A stretch of 64,000 nucleotides of DNA from Agromyces sp. 3263 (GCF_031456545.1 NZ_JAVDUV010000001.1:1-64000); one strand, 5' to 3'; shown: positions 10,889-20,307, counted from the stretch's first letter. Notes: generated by a model not told the origin, from the letters alone. Numbers and translations are program-made.

Positions 10889-12196
10889 ATGCAACGACGA
10901 TGGATCACCGCGGGCGTCGCCACGCTCGGCGGTGTCGCCCTCCTGCTCACCTCAGCCGTGCCGGCGCATGCCGACCCCAGCCCGCGAACGGATGCCGCAC
11001 GCGAGACGCTCGCCGCGGGCGACGGCTGGGCCTCGGCGGGTGCCGGCACGACCGGGGGCTCGACCGCGACCCCCGAGCACGTGTTCACCGTCGACGACCG
11101 GGCCGGGCTCGTCGCCGCCGTCGCCGGCGACGAGCCGAAGATCGTGTACGTGTCGGGCGTCATCGACGCGAACACCGACGGCGCCGGGGCGCCCCTCACC
11201 TGCGCCGACTACGCGCGCGGCGGCTACACGCTCGACGCCTACCTCGCCGCGTACGATCCGGCGGTCTGGGGCTGGGACTCCGAGCCGTCGGGCCCCGTCG
11301 AGGCGGCACGGGCCGCATCGCAGGCCGCGCAGCGGGAGCGCATCGACATCCGCGTGGGCGCGAACACCACGCTCATCGGCCTGCCCGGCGCCGAGATCAC
11401 CGGCGCCGCCCTGCAGGTCGCGAACGTGTCCAATGTCGTCATCCGTGGCCTCACGCTCACGAACGCGTTCGACTGCTTCCCGTCCTGGGACCCGACCGAC
11501 GGCGAGACCGGCAACTGGAACTCCGAGTGGGACCTCCTCACCGTCACCGGCTCGACCAACGTGTGGATCGACCACAACGACCTCAGCGATGGCGGGGCAC
11601 TCGACTCCCTCCAGCCGTCGCACTTCGGCCGGCCGTTCCAGATCCACGACGGACTCCTCGACGTCGTGCGCGCCGCCGACCTCGTCACGATCTCGTGGAA
11701 CCGCTTCCACGACCACGACAAGGTCATGCTCATCGGCAACAGCGACAGCCGCACGACCGACCGCGGCCACCTGCGCGTCACCCTGCACCACAACGAGTTC
11801 CGCGACCTCGGCCAGCGGGCGCCCCGAGTGCGGTTCGGACAGGTCGACGCCTACAACAACCACTACGTGCAGTCGACGCACGACCAGTACCCGTTCGTCT
11901 ACTCGTGGGGACTCGGCATCGAGTCGAAGCTCGTGGCAGAGCAGAACGCCTTCACCGTGACGAAGGACTTCGACCCCGCCGCGATCATCGAGGTCTACAA
12001 GGGCACGGCGATCAGCGAATCGGGAAACGTCGTGAACCTGCGACCCGCCGACGTGCTCGGCGCCTACAACGAGTCGAACGGCACCGCGATCGCCGACGAC
12101 GCGGGCTGGACGCCCGAGTACCGCGGAAAGGTGCACCCCGCCGTCGCCGTGCCCGCACTCGTGAGCGTCTTCGCGGGGCCCCCCGGGCTCCGCTGA
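10889..12196 (+). CDS. secreted pectate lyase, polysaccharide lyase family 1
   Basis: Extracellular enzyme that cleaves polygalacturonate by beta-elimination. 435 residues with a Sec signal peptide (basic start, hydrophobic core, cleavage after AHA at residue 28). The parallel beta-helix core has the family motif NVWIDHNDLS and the catalytic arginine region RAPRVRFGQVDAYNNHY near residue 310. Ribosome site GAAGGAG 11 nt before the ATG. It lies between the arg and phe operons, where related genomes usually have none, so it is probably accessory DNA; it points to a plant- or soil-associated lifestyle. Confidence 0.9.
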   Translation: MQRRWITAGVATLGGVALLLTSAVPAHADPSPRTDAARETLAAGDGWASAGAGTTGGSTATPEHVFTVDDRAGLVAAVAGDEPKIVYVSGVIDANTDGAGAPLTCADYARGGYTLDAYLAAYDPAVWGWDSEPSGPVEAARAASQAAQRERIDIRVGANTTLIGLPGAEITGAALQVANVSNVVIRGLTLTNAFDCFPSWDPTDGETGNWNSEWDLLTVTGSTNVWIDHNDLSDGGALDSLQPSHFGRPFQIHDGLLDVVRAADLVTISWNRFHDHDKVMLIGNSDSRTTDRGHLRVTLHHNEFRDLGQRAPRVRFGQVDAYNNHYVQSTHDQYPFVYSWGLGIESKLVAEQNAFTVTKDFDPAAIIEVYKGTAISESGNVVNLRPADVLGAYNESNGTAIADDAGWTPEYRGKVHPAVAVPALVSVFAGPPGLR

Positions 12197-12205
12197 GCCG
12201 CCGGT

Positions 12206-12234
12206 CGGGCGGACGGCTCGACGTCGTCCGCCCG
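12206..12234 (+). terminator. pectate lyase terminator
   Basis: Perfect 10-bp inverted repeat CGGGCGGACG / CGTCCGCCCG with a 9-nt loop, 9 bp after the pectate lyase stop codon. No T-run follows. Confidence 0.6.
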
Positions 12235-12306
12235 CCTGCCCGCAGGGGCGCGACGGGCATAGGCTCGGCACGCGGCATCCGGCCCGCCGTCATCGAGGAG
12301 GAGACC

Positions 12307-13293
12307 ATGGCCCTGCGCGTGCTGTTCATCGGCGGCAACGGCATCATCAGCTCGGCGTCCAGCGCCCGCATCGTCGAGCGCGGCGATGACCTCACGCTCC
12401 TGAACCGCGGACGGAGCACCGACCGCCCGCCGATCACCGGGGCGCGGCACCTGACGGGCGACGCCGACGATCCGGCATCCGTCGCCGACGCCATCGGCGA
12501 GGAGACGTTCGACGTCGTCGCGAACTTCCGCTCGTTCTCGCCGGCCCAGGTCGAACGCGACGTCGACCTCTTCGAGGGACGCTGCCGGCAGTACGTGTAC
12601 ATCTCGTCGGCATCCGCGTACCAGAAGCCGGTCGCGCACCTGCCGATCACCGAGTCGACTCCCCTGCGGAACCCGTACTGGCAGTACTCCCGGGACAAGA
12701 TCGCGAGTGAGGATCTGCTGGTCGCCGCCTATCGGGAGCGCGGATTCCCGGCCACGATCATCCGGCCGTCGCACACGTACGACGGCGCGACCGTGCCGCT
12801 CCTCGGCGGCTGGACCGCCATCGACCGGATGCGGCGAGGCAAGCCCGTGGTGGTGCAGGGCGACGGCACGAGCCTGTGGACGCTCACCCACACGCGCGAC
12901 TTCGCGGTGGCGTTCACCGGGCTGCTCGGCAACGATCGGGCCATCGGCGAGGCGTTCCACATCACGTCCGACGAGGTGCTCACCTGGGACCAGGTCGGCG
13001 CGGCGCTCGCGCGGGCCGCCGGAGCGGAGTTCCGTCCGGTGCACATCGCGAGCGAGGCCATCGCCCGTGAGCTCCCTGACGACGGACCCGGCCTCCTGGG
13101 CGACAAGGCGCACTCGGTGATCTTCGACAACACGAAGGTGAAGGCCCTCGTGCCCGAGTACCGGGCCGTCATCCCGTTCTGGCGGGGCGCGCAGGAGATC
13201 GTGGACTGGCACGACGGCGACGCCACTCGGCGCGAGGTCGACGCGGAGCTGGATGGCGCGTTCGACCGCCTCATCGACCGGCACGGGGCCTGA
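12307..13293 (+). CDS. NAD(P)-dependent epimerase/dehydratase (extended SDR-like)
   Basis: 328 residues. The N-terminus has the nucleotide motif GGNGIIS and the middle has YSRDK, the SDR active-site YxxxK arrangement, so it is an extended short-chain dehydrogenase acting on a sugar nucleotide or similar substrate. Substrate is unknown. ATG preceded by GAGGAGGAGACC. It follows the pectate lyase after 110 bp and a terminator, so it probably has its own weak promoter; a shared pectin-related role is only a guess. It converges on pheT. Confidence 0.75.
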   Translation: MALRVLFIGGNGIISSASSARIVERGDDLTLLNRGRSTDRPPITGARHLTGDADDPASVADAIGEETFDVVANFRSFSPAQVERDVDLFEGRCRQYVYISSASAYQKPVAHLPITESTPLRNPYWQYSRDKIASEDLLVAAYRERGFPATIIRPSHTYDGATVPLLGGWTAIDRMRRGKPVVVQGDGTSLWTLTHTRDFAVAFTGLLGNDRAIGEAFHITSDEVLTWDQVGAALARAAGAEFRPVHIASEAIARELPDDGPGLLGDKAHSVIFDNTKVKALVPEYRAVIPFWRGAQEIVDWHDGDATRREVDAELDGAFDRLIDRHGA

Positions 13294-13304
13294 GGCCCCG
13301 TGCC
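13280..13304. terminator. Bidirectional terminator with a stop codon as loop
   Basis: Perfect 11-bp arms GGCACGGGGCC and GGCCCCGTGCC flank TGA (13291-13293), which is the stop codon of the epimerase gene. The hairpin lies 6 bp past the convergent pheT stop, so it can end both transcripts. Confidence 0.75.
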
Positions 13305-13310
13305 ATCGGA

Positions 13311-15836
13311 CTACTCCCGGAGCGTGGCCCCGACGCGTTCGGCGGCGAGCCCGGCGCCGGCGAGCTTCGCCTCGCTGGCCTCCGCCGCCGTGAGCGTGCG
13401 GTCGGCGGCGCGGAACCGCAGGGCGAAGGTCAGGCTCTTCGAGCCGTCGGCCACGCCCGAGCCGCGGTAGTCGTCGACCAGCTGCACGTGCTCGAGCAGC
13501 TCCCCGGCGCCCTCTCGCACTGCGGCAGCCACCGCTGCCGCCGGCACGTCGGCGGCCACGACGAGCGAGAGGTCCTGCGTCGCCGCGGGGTACGTGCCGA
13601 TCTGTCCGGCCTCGAGTCCGGGCTCGGTGAGCGCGATGACCGCGTCGAGGTCGAGCTCGGCGACCGCGACGACGCGCGGCAGATCGGCCGCTTCCGCCAC
13701 GGCGGGCAGCAGCTCGCCGGCGAAGCCGACCGTGCGGCCCCCGACACGGAGCTCGGCCGTGCGACCGGGATGCAGTGCCTGATGCGAGCCCTGCACGATC
13801 TCGATCTCGGCGCCGACGGCGAGGGCGATCTCTCGCACCGCGTCGAGCGCGTCGATGATGCCGGCGGGCACGGCGGTCACGCCCGGCTGCTTCGGGACGA
13901 CGTCGCCCACGACGAGCACGCCCACGTGACGGGGCTGCGGCGGGATGCCGGCCTGGAGGGTCTCGAGCTCGGCGTCGCTCGGACGCGCGTCCCCGAGCGG
14001 CAGCGCCGGTGAACCGTAGATGCGGCCGACCTCGGGCAGGAACACGGTGCCGAGCTCGAACAGGGACACGTCGACGAGTCCGCGAGAACGGTTGCGCTTC
14101 GCCGCCGCGATGAGCCCGGGAAGCAGCGACCGGCGCATGAGCGCGGTGCTCGCGTCGAGCGCGTTGGCGAGCTTCACGGATGCCACGGGCGAACCGCCGG
14201 CGCTGCCGAACCGCGCGTTCTCGGCCTCGGTGGCGAACGGGAACGACAGCACCTCGGTGGATCCGGCGGCCGCCAGCGTGTCGGCGACCCGGCGCCGGAT
14301 GCGCTGCGAACGGGTGAGGCCGCGTCCGGGCGGCGCGACCGGGAGCACCGACGGGATGCGGTGGTAACCGGCGAGCCGGGCCACCTCCTCCGCCAGTTCG
14401 GCGCGGCCCGTGAGGTCGGGGCGCCAGGACGGCGGCACGACCTCGAACCCGCCCTCGACACGGGTCACCGCGCCGCCCACCTCGGCGAGCGCGTCGTGCA
14501 CCTCATCGTCGGAGTACTCGACGCCGATGAGCCCCGAGACGTACCCGTCGGGCAGCAGGATCGCGCCGCGGGCCGGGGCCTCGTGGATGAGGGAACCACC
14601 TGCGTCGGCGGTTCCGCCGGCGAGGTCGGCCATGAGCTGCGCGACGCGGGACACCGCGGAGGCCGCGATCTCGGGGTCGACGCCGCGCTCGTAGCGCTTG
14701 GCCGCTTCACTCGGCAGCTTGTGGCGTCGTGCCGTGCGCGCGATGGACACCGGGTCCCAGTTCGCCGCCTCGATGAGCACGTTCCGCGTGGAGTCGTCCA
14801 TCTCGGTCTCGGCCCCGCCCATGACGCCGCCCAGCCCGATCGGGCCGCGGTCGTCGGTGACGACCAGGTCTTCGACGTGGAGCGTGCGCTCCTTGCCGTC
14901 GAGGGTGGTGAGCTTCTCGCCCGGCGTCGCGCGACGCACCACGATGCCGCCCCGGAGACGGTCGAGGTCGTACCCGTGGATGGGCTGCCCGAGCTCGAGC
15001 ATCACGTAGTTCGTGATATCGACGAGCACCGAGAGCGAGCGGATACCGGCGAGCTTCAGCCGCGCGACCATCCACGGCGGGGTGGGGCGAGTCGGATCCA
15101 CGCCGCGCACGATGCGCGTCGCGAACACGGCCGAGCCGACGCGGCCCCGGATGGGCGCCTCGTCGCGGATCTCAACGGGGAAGCCGTCGAGCGTGGCATC
15201 CACCGCCCCCGACTGCTCGACCGGGTCACGGAACGTCGCGCCCGTGGCGTGGGCGTACTCGCGCGCCACGCCACGGATGGAGAACGCGTAGCCGCGGTCG
15301 GGCGTGACGTTGATCTCGACCGCGGCGTCGTCGAGCCCGAGGAGCGCGATGGCGTCGGTGCCGACGGGCGCGTCGATGCCGAGCGTCGAGAGGCGAAGGA
15401 TGCCGTCGTGGTCCTCGCCGAGGCCGAGCTCACGCGCGGAGGCGATCATGCCGTCGGACACGTGCCCGTACGTCTTGCGCGCGGCGATCGGGAAGGGGCC
15501 GGGCAGCACCGCGCCGGGCAGGGTGACGACGACCTTGTCGCCGACGAAGAAGTTGCGTGCGCCGCAGACGATCCCGTGCACGGCGTCGCCGCCGTCGGCC
15601 GCGGCCTCGCCATCGGGCGCCACCCGAACCTGGCACCAGCGGATGGTCTTGCCGTTGGACTGCGGCTCCTCGACGAACTCGAGGACCTCGCCCACGACGA
15701 TCGGCCCCTGGAGCTCGAACGTATGCACGTCCTCCTCTTCGAGACCGACCCGCACGAGGGCGGCATGCACATCTTCAGGAGTCGTGCCCGGCACGAGTTC
15801 GACGTATTCGGCGAGCCAGCTGAGCGGCACTCGCAT
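13311..15836 (-). CDS. pheT: phenylalanine-tRNA ligase beta subunit
   Basis: 841-residue beta chain of the (alpha-beta)2 enzyme. Visible are the N-terminal OB-fold tRNA-binding domain (VVGEVLEF ... IVCGARNF), the B3/B4 editing domain (KRYERGVDPE), the B5 DNA-binding-like domain and the C-terminal ferredoxin-fold anticodon domain (TYPAATQDLSLVV). It begins 3 bp after pheS and ends at a strong terminator. Confidence 0.97.
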   Translation of the reverse strand: MRVPLSWLAEYVELVPGTTPEDVHAALVRVGLEEEDVHTFELQGPIVVGEVLEFVEEPQSNGKTIRWCQVRVAPDGEAAADGGDAVHGIVCGARNFFVGDKVVVTLPGAVLPGPFPIAARKTYGHVSDGMIASARELGLGEDHDGILRLSTLGIDAPVGTDAIALLGLDDAAVEINVTPDRGYAFSIRGVAREYAHATGATFRDPVEQSGAVDATLDGFPVEIRDEAPIRGRVGSAVFATRIVRGVDPTRPTPPWMVARLKLAGIRSLSVLVDITNYVMLELGQPIHGYDLDRLRGGIVVRRATPGEKLTTLDGKERTLHVEDLVVTDDRGPIGLGGVMGGAETEMDDSTRNVLIEAANWDPVSIARTARRHKLPSEAAKRYERGVDPEIAASAVSRVAQLMADLAGGTADAGGSLIHEAPARGAILLPDGYVSGLIGVEYSDDEVHDALAEVGGAVTRVEGGFEVVPPSWRPDLTGRAELAEEVARLAGYHRIPSVLPVAPPGRGLTRSQRIRRRVADTLAAAGSTEVLSFPFATEAENARFGSAGGSPVASVKLANALDASTALMRRSLLPGLIAAAKRNRSRGLVDVSLFELGTVFLPEVGRIYGSPALPLGDARPSDAELETLQAGIPPQPRHVGVLVVGDVVPKQPGVTAVPAGIIDALDAVREIALAVGAEIEIVQGSHQALHPGRTAELRVGGRTVGFAGELLPAVAEAADLPRVVAVAELDLDAVIALTEPGLEAGQIGTYPAATQDLSLVVAADVPAAAVAAAVREGAGELLEHVQLVDDYRGSGVADGSKSLTFALRFRAADRTLTAAEASEAKLAGAGLAAERVGATLRE

Positions 15837-15839
15837 GGG

Positions 15840-16880
15840 TCAGACCACCATTCCGAACTGCTGGGAGAACCGGACGTCTCCCTCGACCATTTCCCGCATG
15901 TCCTGCACCCCGTTGCGCAGCATGAGCCCGCGCTCGATGCCCATGCCGAACGCGAACCCCGTGTAGACCTCGGGGTCGATGCCGGCGGCCTTCAGCACAT
16001 TGGGGTGCACCATCCCGCAACCGCCCCACTCGATCCAGCGCGGCCCGTCCTTGAAGGTCGGGTGCCAGAAGTCGAGTTCGGCGCTGGGCTCGGTGAACGG
16101 GAAGAAGCTCGGGCGCAGGCGCACCTTCGCCTCGTCGCCGAAGATCGACTTCACGAAGTGGTCGAGGGTGCCCTTCAGGTGCGCCATGGTGAGGCCCTTG
16201 TCGACGGCGAGGCCCTCGAACTGCATGAACACCGGCAGGTGGGTCGCATCGAACTCGTCGGTGCGGTAGACCCGCCCGGGGGCGAGCACGTAGATCGGCA
16301 CCTCGCGCTCGAGCATCGACCGCACCTGCACCGGGCTGGTGTGGGTGCGCAGCACCAGATGGGCCTCGGGCGGGTCCACGAAGAACGTGTCCTGCATGGC
16401 CCGCGCCGGGTGGTCGGCATCGAAGTTCAGTGCGTCGAAGTTGAACCACTCGCTCTCGACCTCGGGGCCCTCGGAGATCTCCCAGCCCATGCCGGTGAAG
16501 ACGTCGCACACCCGGTCCTGCAGGAGGGCGAGCGGATGCCGCGCGCCGGGCCGGTACCGTGACGGCAGTGCCGTGACGTCGACCGCCTCGGCCGCGAGCT
16601 GGGCGGCGGCCTCGGCCTCGAGGATCTCGGCCTCACGGGCGGCGAACGCCTGGTTGACGCGGCCACGAGCGCCGCCGACGAGCTTGCCGAGCGCGGCCTT
16701 CTGGTCGTTCGGCACGTTGCGGAGCTCGGCGTTCAGCTGCGCGAGGGTGGACTTCTCCCCCGTGTGTTCTGCGCGGACGGTCTTCAGCGCGGCGGAGTCG
16801 GCGGCCGCGGCGATCGCCGCGAGCGCGGTATCGACGGCCGACTCGACGGCCTGCTCGGTGATTTCACGGGGCTCGGACAC
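15840..16880 (-). CDS. pheS: phenylalanine-tRNA ligase alpha subunit
   Basis: Catalytic subunit, 346 residues, class II synthetase motifs: HPARAMQDTFF, RTHTSPVQ, and motif 3 GFAFGMGIERG. The N-terminal coiled coil that binds tRNA-Phe spans about residues 1-90. GTG start at 16880; a -10-like TAGACT (16894-16889) lies 8 nt upstream, so the message is probably leaderless. Co-transcribed with pheT. Confidence 0.97.
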   Translation of the reverse strand: MSEPREITEQAVESAVDTALAAIAAAADSAALKTVRAEHTGEKSTLAQLNAELRNVPNDQKAALGKLVGGARGRVNQAFAAREAEILEAEAAAQLAAEAVDVTALPSRYRPGARHPLALLQDRVCDVFTGMGWEISEGPEVESEWFNFDALNFDADHPARAMQDTFFVDPPEAHLVLRTHTSPVQVRSMLEREVPIYVLAPGRVYRTDEFDATHLPVFMQFEGLAVDKGLTMAHLKGTLDHFVKSIFGDEAKVRLRPSFFPFTEPSAELDFWHPTFKDGPRWIEWGGCGMVHPNVLKAAGIDPEVYTGFAFGMGIERGLMLRNGVQDMREMVEGDVRFSQQFGMVV

Positions 16881-16888
16881 AAGGAACG

Positions 16889-16932
16889 AGTCTAGCGGGC
16901 GGTCACGAGCGACTCCGGTCGATTCATCGACC
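16889..16932 (-). promoter_or_regulatory. pheS promoter region with 16-bp palindrome
   Basis: -10 TAGACT at 16894-16889; no good -35. A perfect palindrome GGTCGAT-GA-ATCGACC (16917-16932) covers the place where a -35 would be. It could be an operator or a short hairpin terminator for gluD, whose stop codon is at 16969. Confidence 0.35.
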
Positions 16933-16968
16933 CGTGGACGTCGCGGTCCTCGATCCGGGCGTCTGTCG

Positions 16969-17883
16969 CTATGGCCGCCTGGACTCGCGCGCCGCAGCCG
17001 TCGCCTCGGCGACCAGGAGCGCTTGGCTGGCGTCCTCGGGGTCGAGTCGCTTGCCCGCCGACTGGCTCGACGTGCGCTTCGAGAGCCAGCGCGCGAACCA
17101 CGACAGCAGCAGGTTCATGGTGAGGTACAGCACGAGCGTGACCACGAAGAGCGAGAACAGGTAGCGGTTGCCGTAGTAGCTGCCCAGCACGTTCATGTTG
17201 GTGCGCAGGAGTTCGCTGTAGCCGACGATGTAGCCGAGCGACGTGTCCTTCAGGAGCACCACCAGCTGCGCGACGATGATCGGCAGCATCTGCCGGAACG
17301 CCTGCGGGAACTCGACGAGCATCTTGGACTGCAGCGGGCGCATGCCGAGGCTGAGCCCCGCCTCGCGCTGGCCGCGCGGGAGGGCGGCGAGGCCGGCGCG
17401 GAGGGCCTCGCCGATGAGCGCGCCGTTGTACAGGCTGAGCGCGGCGACGACGGCCCAGAAGGCGCCGGTGTTGAGCACCAGCAGGATGAACAGCATCATC
17501 AGCAGCACGGGCATGCCGCGGAGGAACTCGAGCACGACCGTGGTGGGGATGCGGATCCAGGCCGCCTCGGCGCTGCGGAGCAGGGAGAAGAGGATGCCGA
17601 GCGCGATCGCGAAGACCGATGCGACGAGCGCCGCCCGCAGGGTGGCGAGCACGCCGTCGACGATGATGAACTGCCAGACCTCGGGATCGGCGAAGATGTC
17701 CCAGCGACTGGGGTCGAAGAACCCCGGAAGCGTGATGCCGCCGCTCTCGCGGGGCTGGGCGAGCGTCCAGATCATCCAGACGATGCCCGCGATGATGACG
17801 ACGCCCGCGACGATCGACGCGATCAGCGAGATCCGGCGCGCCTTCGGGCCGGGTGCGTCGAAGAGGACCGACGAGCTGCTCAT
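16969..17883 (-). CDS. gluD: polar amino-acid ABC transporter permease (GluD type)
   Basis: Inner-membrane permease, 304 residues, with an N-terminal helix after a short cytoplasmic segment and the His/Glu/Gln-type permease core. The EAA loop reads EALRAGLAALPRGQREAG, which contacts the ATPase. ATG at 17883 overlaps the gluC stop as ATGA. Glutamate is the likeliest substrate by similarity to corynebacterial GluABCD, but other polar amino acids are possible. Confidence 0.85.
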   Translation of the reverse strand: MSSSSVLFDAPGPKARRISLIASIVAGVVIIAGIVWMIWTLAQPRESGGITLPGFFDPSRWDIFADPEVWQFIIVDGVLATLRAALVASVFAIALGILFSLLRSAEAAWIRIPTTVVLEFLRGMPVLLMMLFILLVLNTGAFWAVVAALSLYNGALIGEALRAGLAALPRGQREAGLSLGMRPLQSKMLVEFPQAFRQMLPIIVAQLVVLLKDTSLGYIVGYSELLRTNMNVLGSYYGNRYLFSLFVVTLVLYLTMNLLLSWFARWLSKRTSSQSAGKRLDPEDASQALLVAEATAAARESRRP

Positions 17884-18527
17884 CGCTGCACCACCCACTT
17901 CCGTTCGAGCTGTCCGGCGAGGATGCCGAGGGGCACGGTGATCACGAGATAGAGCGTCGCGGCGCCGAGGAGGATCGCGATCACCGCGTCGCCGTTCGCG
18001 TTCGCGAGTTCACGCGTCGCCGCGAAGAGCTCGAAGACGAAGAATCCGCCCGCCACCGAGGTGTTCTTGGTGAGCGCGATGAAGACGTTGATGAGTGGTG
18101 GGATGGTCATGCGGAAGGCCTGCGGCATGACGACGAGCCCGACCGTCTGGGTGAATCCGAGCCCCACGCTGCGGGAGGCCTCGGCCTGGCCGATCGGCAC
18201 GCCGTTGATGCCCGAGCGGAGCGCTTCGGCGACGAACGGCGAGGTGTACACCGACAGGCCGATCATGGCGGCCGTCACGTAGGTGAGCTCGGAACCGAGG
18301 TAGGGCAGGATGATCGCGCAGAAGAACAGCACGAGGGTCAGCGGCGTGTTGCGCACGAGCTCGGTGTAGACCGTGGCGAAGACCCGGAGCGAGCCCACGG
18401 GCGAGATGCGCATCGACGCGATGATCGTGCCGATGACGAGTGCCGCGATGCCGCTCACCACGAGCAGCAGCAGGGTCATCCTGAAGCCCTCGAAGTAGGT
18501 CGGCAGGTTCTCGATGACGGCGTCCAC
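17880..18527 (-). CDS. gluC: polar amino-acid ABC transporter permease (GluC type)
   Basis: 215-residue permease with five predicted membrane helices and the EAA motif EALRSGINGVPIGQAEASRSVG. I start it at GTG 18527, preceded by GGAG, because the preceding in-frame residues are arginine-rich intergenic sequence that includes a hairpin. It pairs with the next permease as a heterodimer. Confidence 0.85.
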   Translation of the reverse strand: MDAVIENLPTYFEGFRMTLLLLVVSGIAALVIGTIIASMRISPVGSLRVFATVYTELVRNTPLTLVLFFCAIILPYLGSELTYVTAAMIGLSVYTSPFVAEALRSGINGVPIGQAEASRSVGLGFTQTVGLVVMPQAFRMTIPPLINVFIALTKNTSVAGGFFVFELFAATRELANANGDAVIAILLGAATLYLVITVPLGILAGQLERKWVVQR

Positions 18528-18558
18528 GAGTCTCCGTTCCGGTCGGTTGGGGGTGGGA

Positions 18559-18589
18559 CGCGGCCCGGACGATGGTCGCCCGGGCCGCG
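18559..18589 (-). other. Intercistronic hairpin gluB-gluC
   Basis: 10-bp inverted repeat CGCGGCCCGG / CCGGGCCGCG with an 11-nt loop, 7 bp after the gluB stop. Such hairpins after binding-protein genes often protect the upstream message or partly terminate, giving more binding protein than permease. Confidence 0.5.
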
Positions 18590-18595
18590 CTCCGA

Positions 18596-19459
18596 TCAGT
18601 AGCGGTCGACGGCAGGCGGGTCGACGTAGGGCAGCACCGCTCCGGCGGTGGACTCCCACGCCTGCTCGTAGCGCCCGTCTTCGTAGGCCTTCTCGAGCAC
18701 GTCGTTGATCCACATGCGGAAGTCGGTGTCGTCCTTCGCGAGGCCGATGCCGTAGGGCTCCTCGGTGAACGGCTTGCCGACGACCTTGAACTCGCCCTCG
18801 TTCTGGGCGGCGAGGCCCGCGAGGATGACGTTGTCGGTGGAGACGGCGACGACCTGGCCGCTGCGAAGCGGCTCGAGGCAGTTGCTGTACGTGTCGGTCT
18901 CGATGACCTCGGCGCCGAGCTCCTTGAGGTTCGCCGCGGGCGTGGACCCGGTGACCGAGCAGACGGGCTGGCCGACGAGGTCTTCCTCGCTCTCGATGTC
19001 GTCGTTGTCGGCGAGCGTCAGGATCGACTGTCCGGCCATGTAGTACGGACCTGCGAAGGAGACGACCTCCTTGCGCTTGTCGTTGATCGTGTACGTCGCC
19101 ACGACGATGTCGACCTGGCCGTTCTCGATGAAGGGCTCACGGTTGGCCGACACGGTCTCGGTCCACTCGATGTTCTCCTCGTCGATGCCGAGCTCGGACG
19201 CGATGATCTTGGCGATCTCGACGTCGAACCCCTCGGGGTCGCCCGACGGGCCCTTGAGTCCGAAGAGCGGCTGGTCGAACTTCGTGCCGACGGTGATCTT
19301 GCCCGCTTCCGAGAGCTTGGCCATCGTCGTGCCGGCCTCGAACGTGGGCGCCGCCGTGGGCGTCTCCTCCGCCGTGTCTCCGCCGCCGCCTGCGCAGCCC
19401 GCGAGCACGAGCGCCGACGCGGCTGCGGCCGCGACGAGTGCGAATCTCATCCGTTTCAT
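18596..19459 (-). CDS. gluB: amino-acid ABC transporter substrate-binding lipoprotein (GluB type)
   Basis: 287-residue periplasmic-binding-protein family 3 lipoprotein. The signal peptide ends in the lipobox LVLAGC with the acylated cysteine at residue 22, so it is anchored outside the membrane. The mature protein shows KITVGTKFDQPLFG and GFDVEIAKIIASELG, typical of glutamate binders, and a conserved cysteine pair (VCSVTG ... NCLEPL) that may form a disulfide. Confidence 0.88.
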   Translation of the reverse strand: MKRMRFALVAAAAASALVLAGCAGGGGDTAEETPTAAPTFEAGTTMAKLSEAGKITVGTKFDQPLFGLKGPSGDPEGFDVEIAKIIASELGIDEENIEWTETVSANREPFIENGQVDIVVATYTINDKRKEVVSFAGPYYMAGQSILTLADNDDIESEEDLVGQPVCSVTGSTPAANLKELGAEVIETDTYSNCLEPLRSGQVVAVSTDNVILAGLAAQNEGEFKVVGKPFTEEPYGIGLAKDDTDFRMWINDVLEKAYEDGRYEQAWESTAGAVLPYVDPPAVDRY

Positions 19460-19511
19460 GTCTCTGCCTCTTCTCTCTGGGTGGTTCCTCGCCGCTCGTG
19501 GCAGCGCAGGT

Positions 19512-20300
19512 CTAGTGCTCGAGGATCTTCGAGAGGAAGTCCTTCGCGCGATCCGACTCGGGATGGTCGAAGAATTGCGCCGGCGCGGCCTCCTCGACGA
19601 TGCGTCCGTCGGCCATGAACAGCACCCGGTCGGCCGCCTTGCGCGCGAAGCCCATCTCGTGGGTCACGACGATCATCGTCATGCCGTCTTGGGCGAGCCC
19701 GACCATCACGTCGAGCACCTCGTTGATCATCTCGGGGTCGAGCGCGCTCGTCGGCTCGTCCATGAGGATGAGCTTCGGGTTCATCGCGAGCGAGCGGGCG
19801 ATCGCGACGCGCTGCTGCTGGCCCCCCGACAGCTGCGACGGCATCTTCTTCGCCTGGTTCGCCACGCCGACCCGGTCGAGGAGCTCCATGGCCTTCGCAT
19901 CGGCCGCCTTGCGGGACTGCTTCTTCACGCGGATCGGGGCGAGCGTGATGTTCTCGAGCACGGTCTTGTGCGCGAAGAGGTTGAACGACTGGAACACCAT
20001 GCCGACGTCGGCGCGGAGCTTCGCGAGCTGGGCGCCTTCCTCGGGAAGCCGCTCGCCGTCGATGGTGATGGTGCCGGAGTCGATGGTCTCGAGCCGGTTG
20101 ATGGCGCGGCACAGCGTGGACTTGCCCGAGCCGCTCGGCCCGATCACGACCACCACCTCGCCCCGATTGACGGTGGTGTTGATGTCGTTCAGCACATGCA
20201 GGTCGCCGAAGTGCTTCTCGACGTGGTCGATGACGACGAGGGGTTCGCCGCGACGCACTGAGATGTTCGACGTCGGCGGCGCCGGCTGGGTTGGCTCCAT
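19512..20300 (-). CDS. gluA: amino-acid ABC transporter ATP-binding protein (GluA type)
   Basis: 262-residue ATPase: Walker A GPSGSGKS, signature LSGGQQQR, Walker [15 protein letters not shown] and the switch His in [12 protein letters not shown] at 20300 is 7 nt from a -10 box, so I infer a leaderless start and reject the TTG three codons upstream. First gene of the gluABCD operon. Confidence 0.92.
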   Translation of the reverse strand: MEPTQPAPPTSNISVRRGEPLVVIDHVEKHFGDLHVLNDINTTVNRGEVVVVIGPSGSGKSTLCRAINRLETIDSGTITIDGERLPEEGAQLAKLRADVGMVFQSFNLFAHKTVLENITLAPIRVKKQSRKAADAKAMELLDRVGVANQAKKMPSQLSGGQQQRVAIARSLAMNPKLILMDEPTSALDPEMINEVLDVMVGLAQDGMTMIVVTHEMGFARKAADRVLFMADGRIVEEAAPAQFFDHPESDRAKDFLSKILEH

Positions 20301-20307
20301 ATCCCCC

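Noticed and set aside
14361..16562. A 733-codon plus-strand open frame over pheS-pheT
   Set aside because: Antisense to two essential genes with clear motifs.
16881..16968. A T-box or Phe-rich leader peptide before pheST
   Set aside because: No T-box core sequence, no short ORF with Phe codons, and the start looks leaderless.
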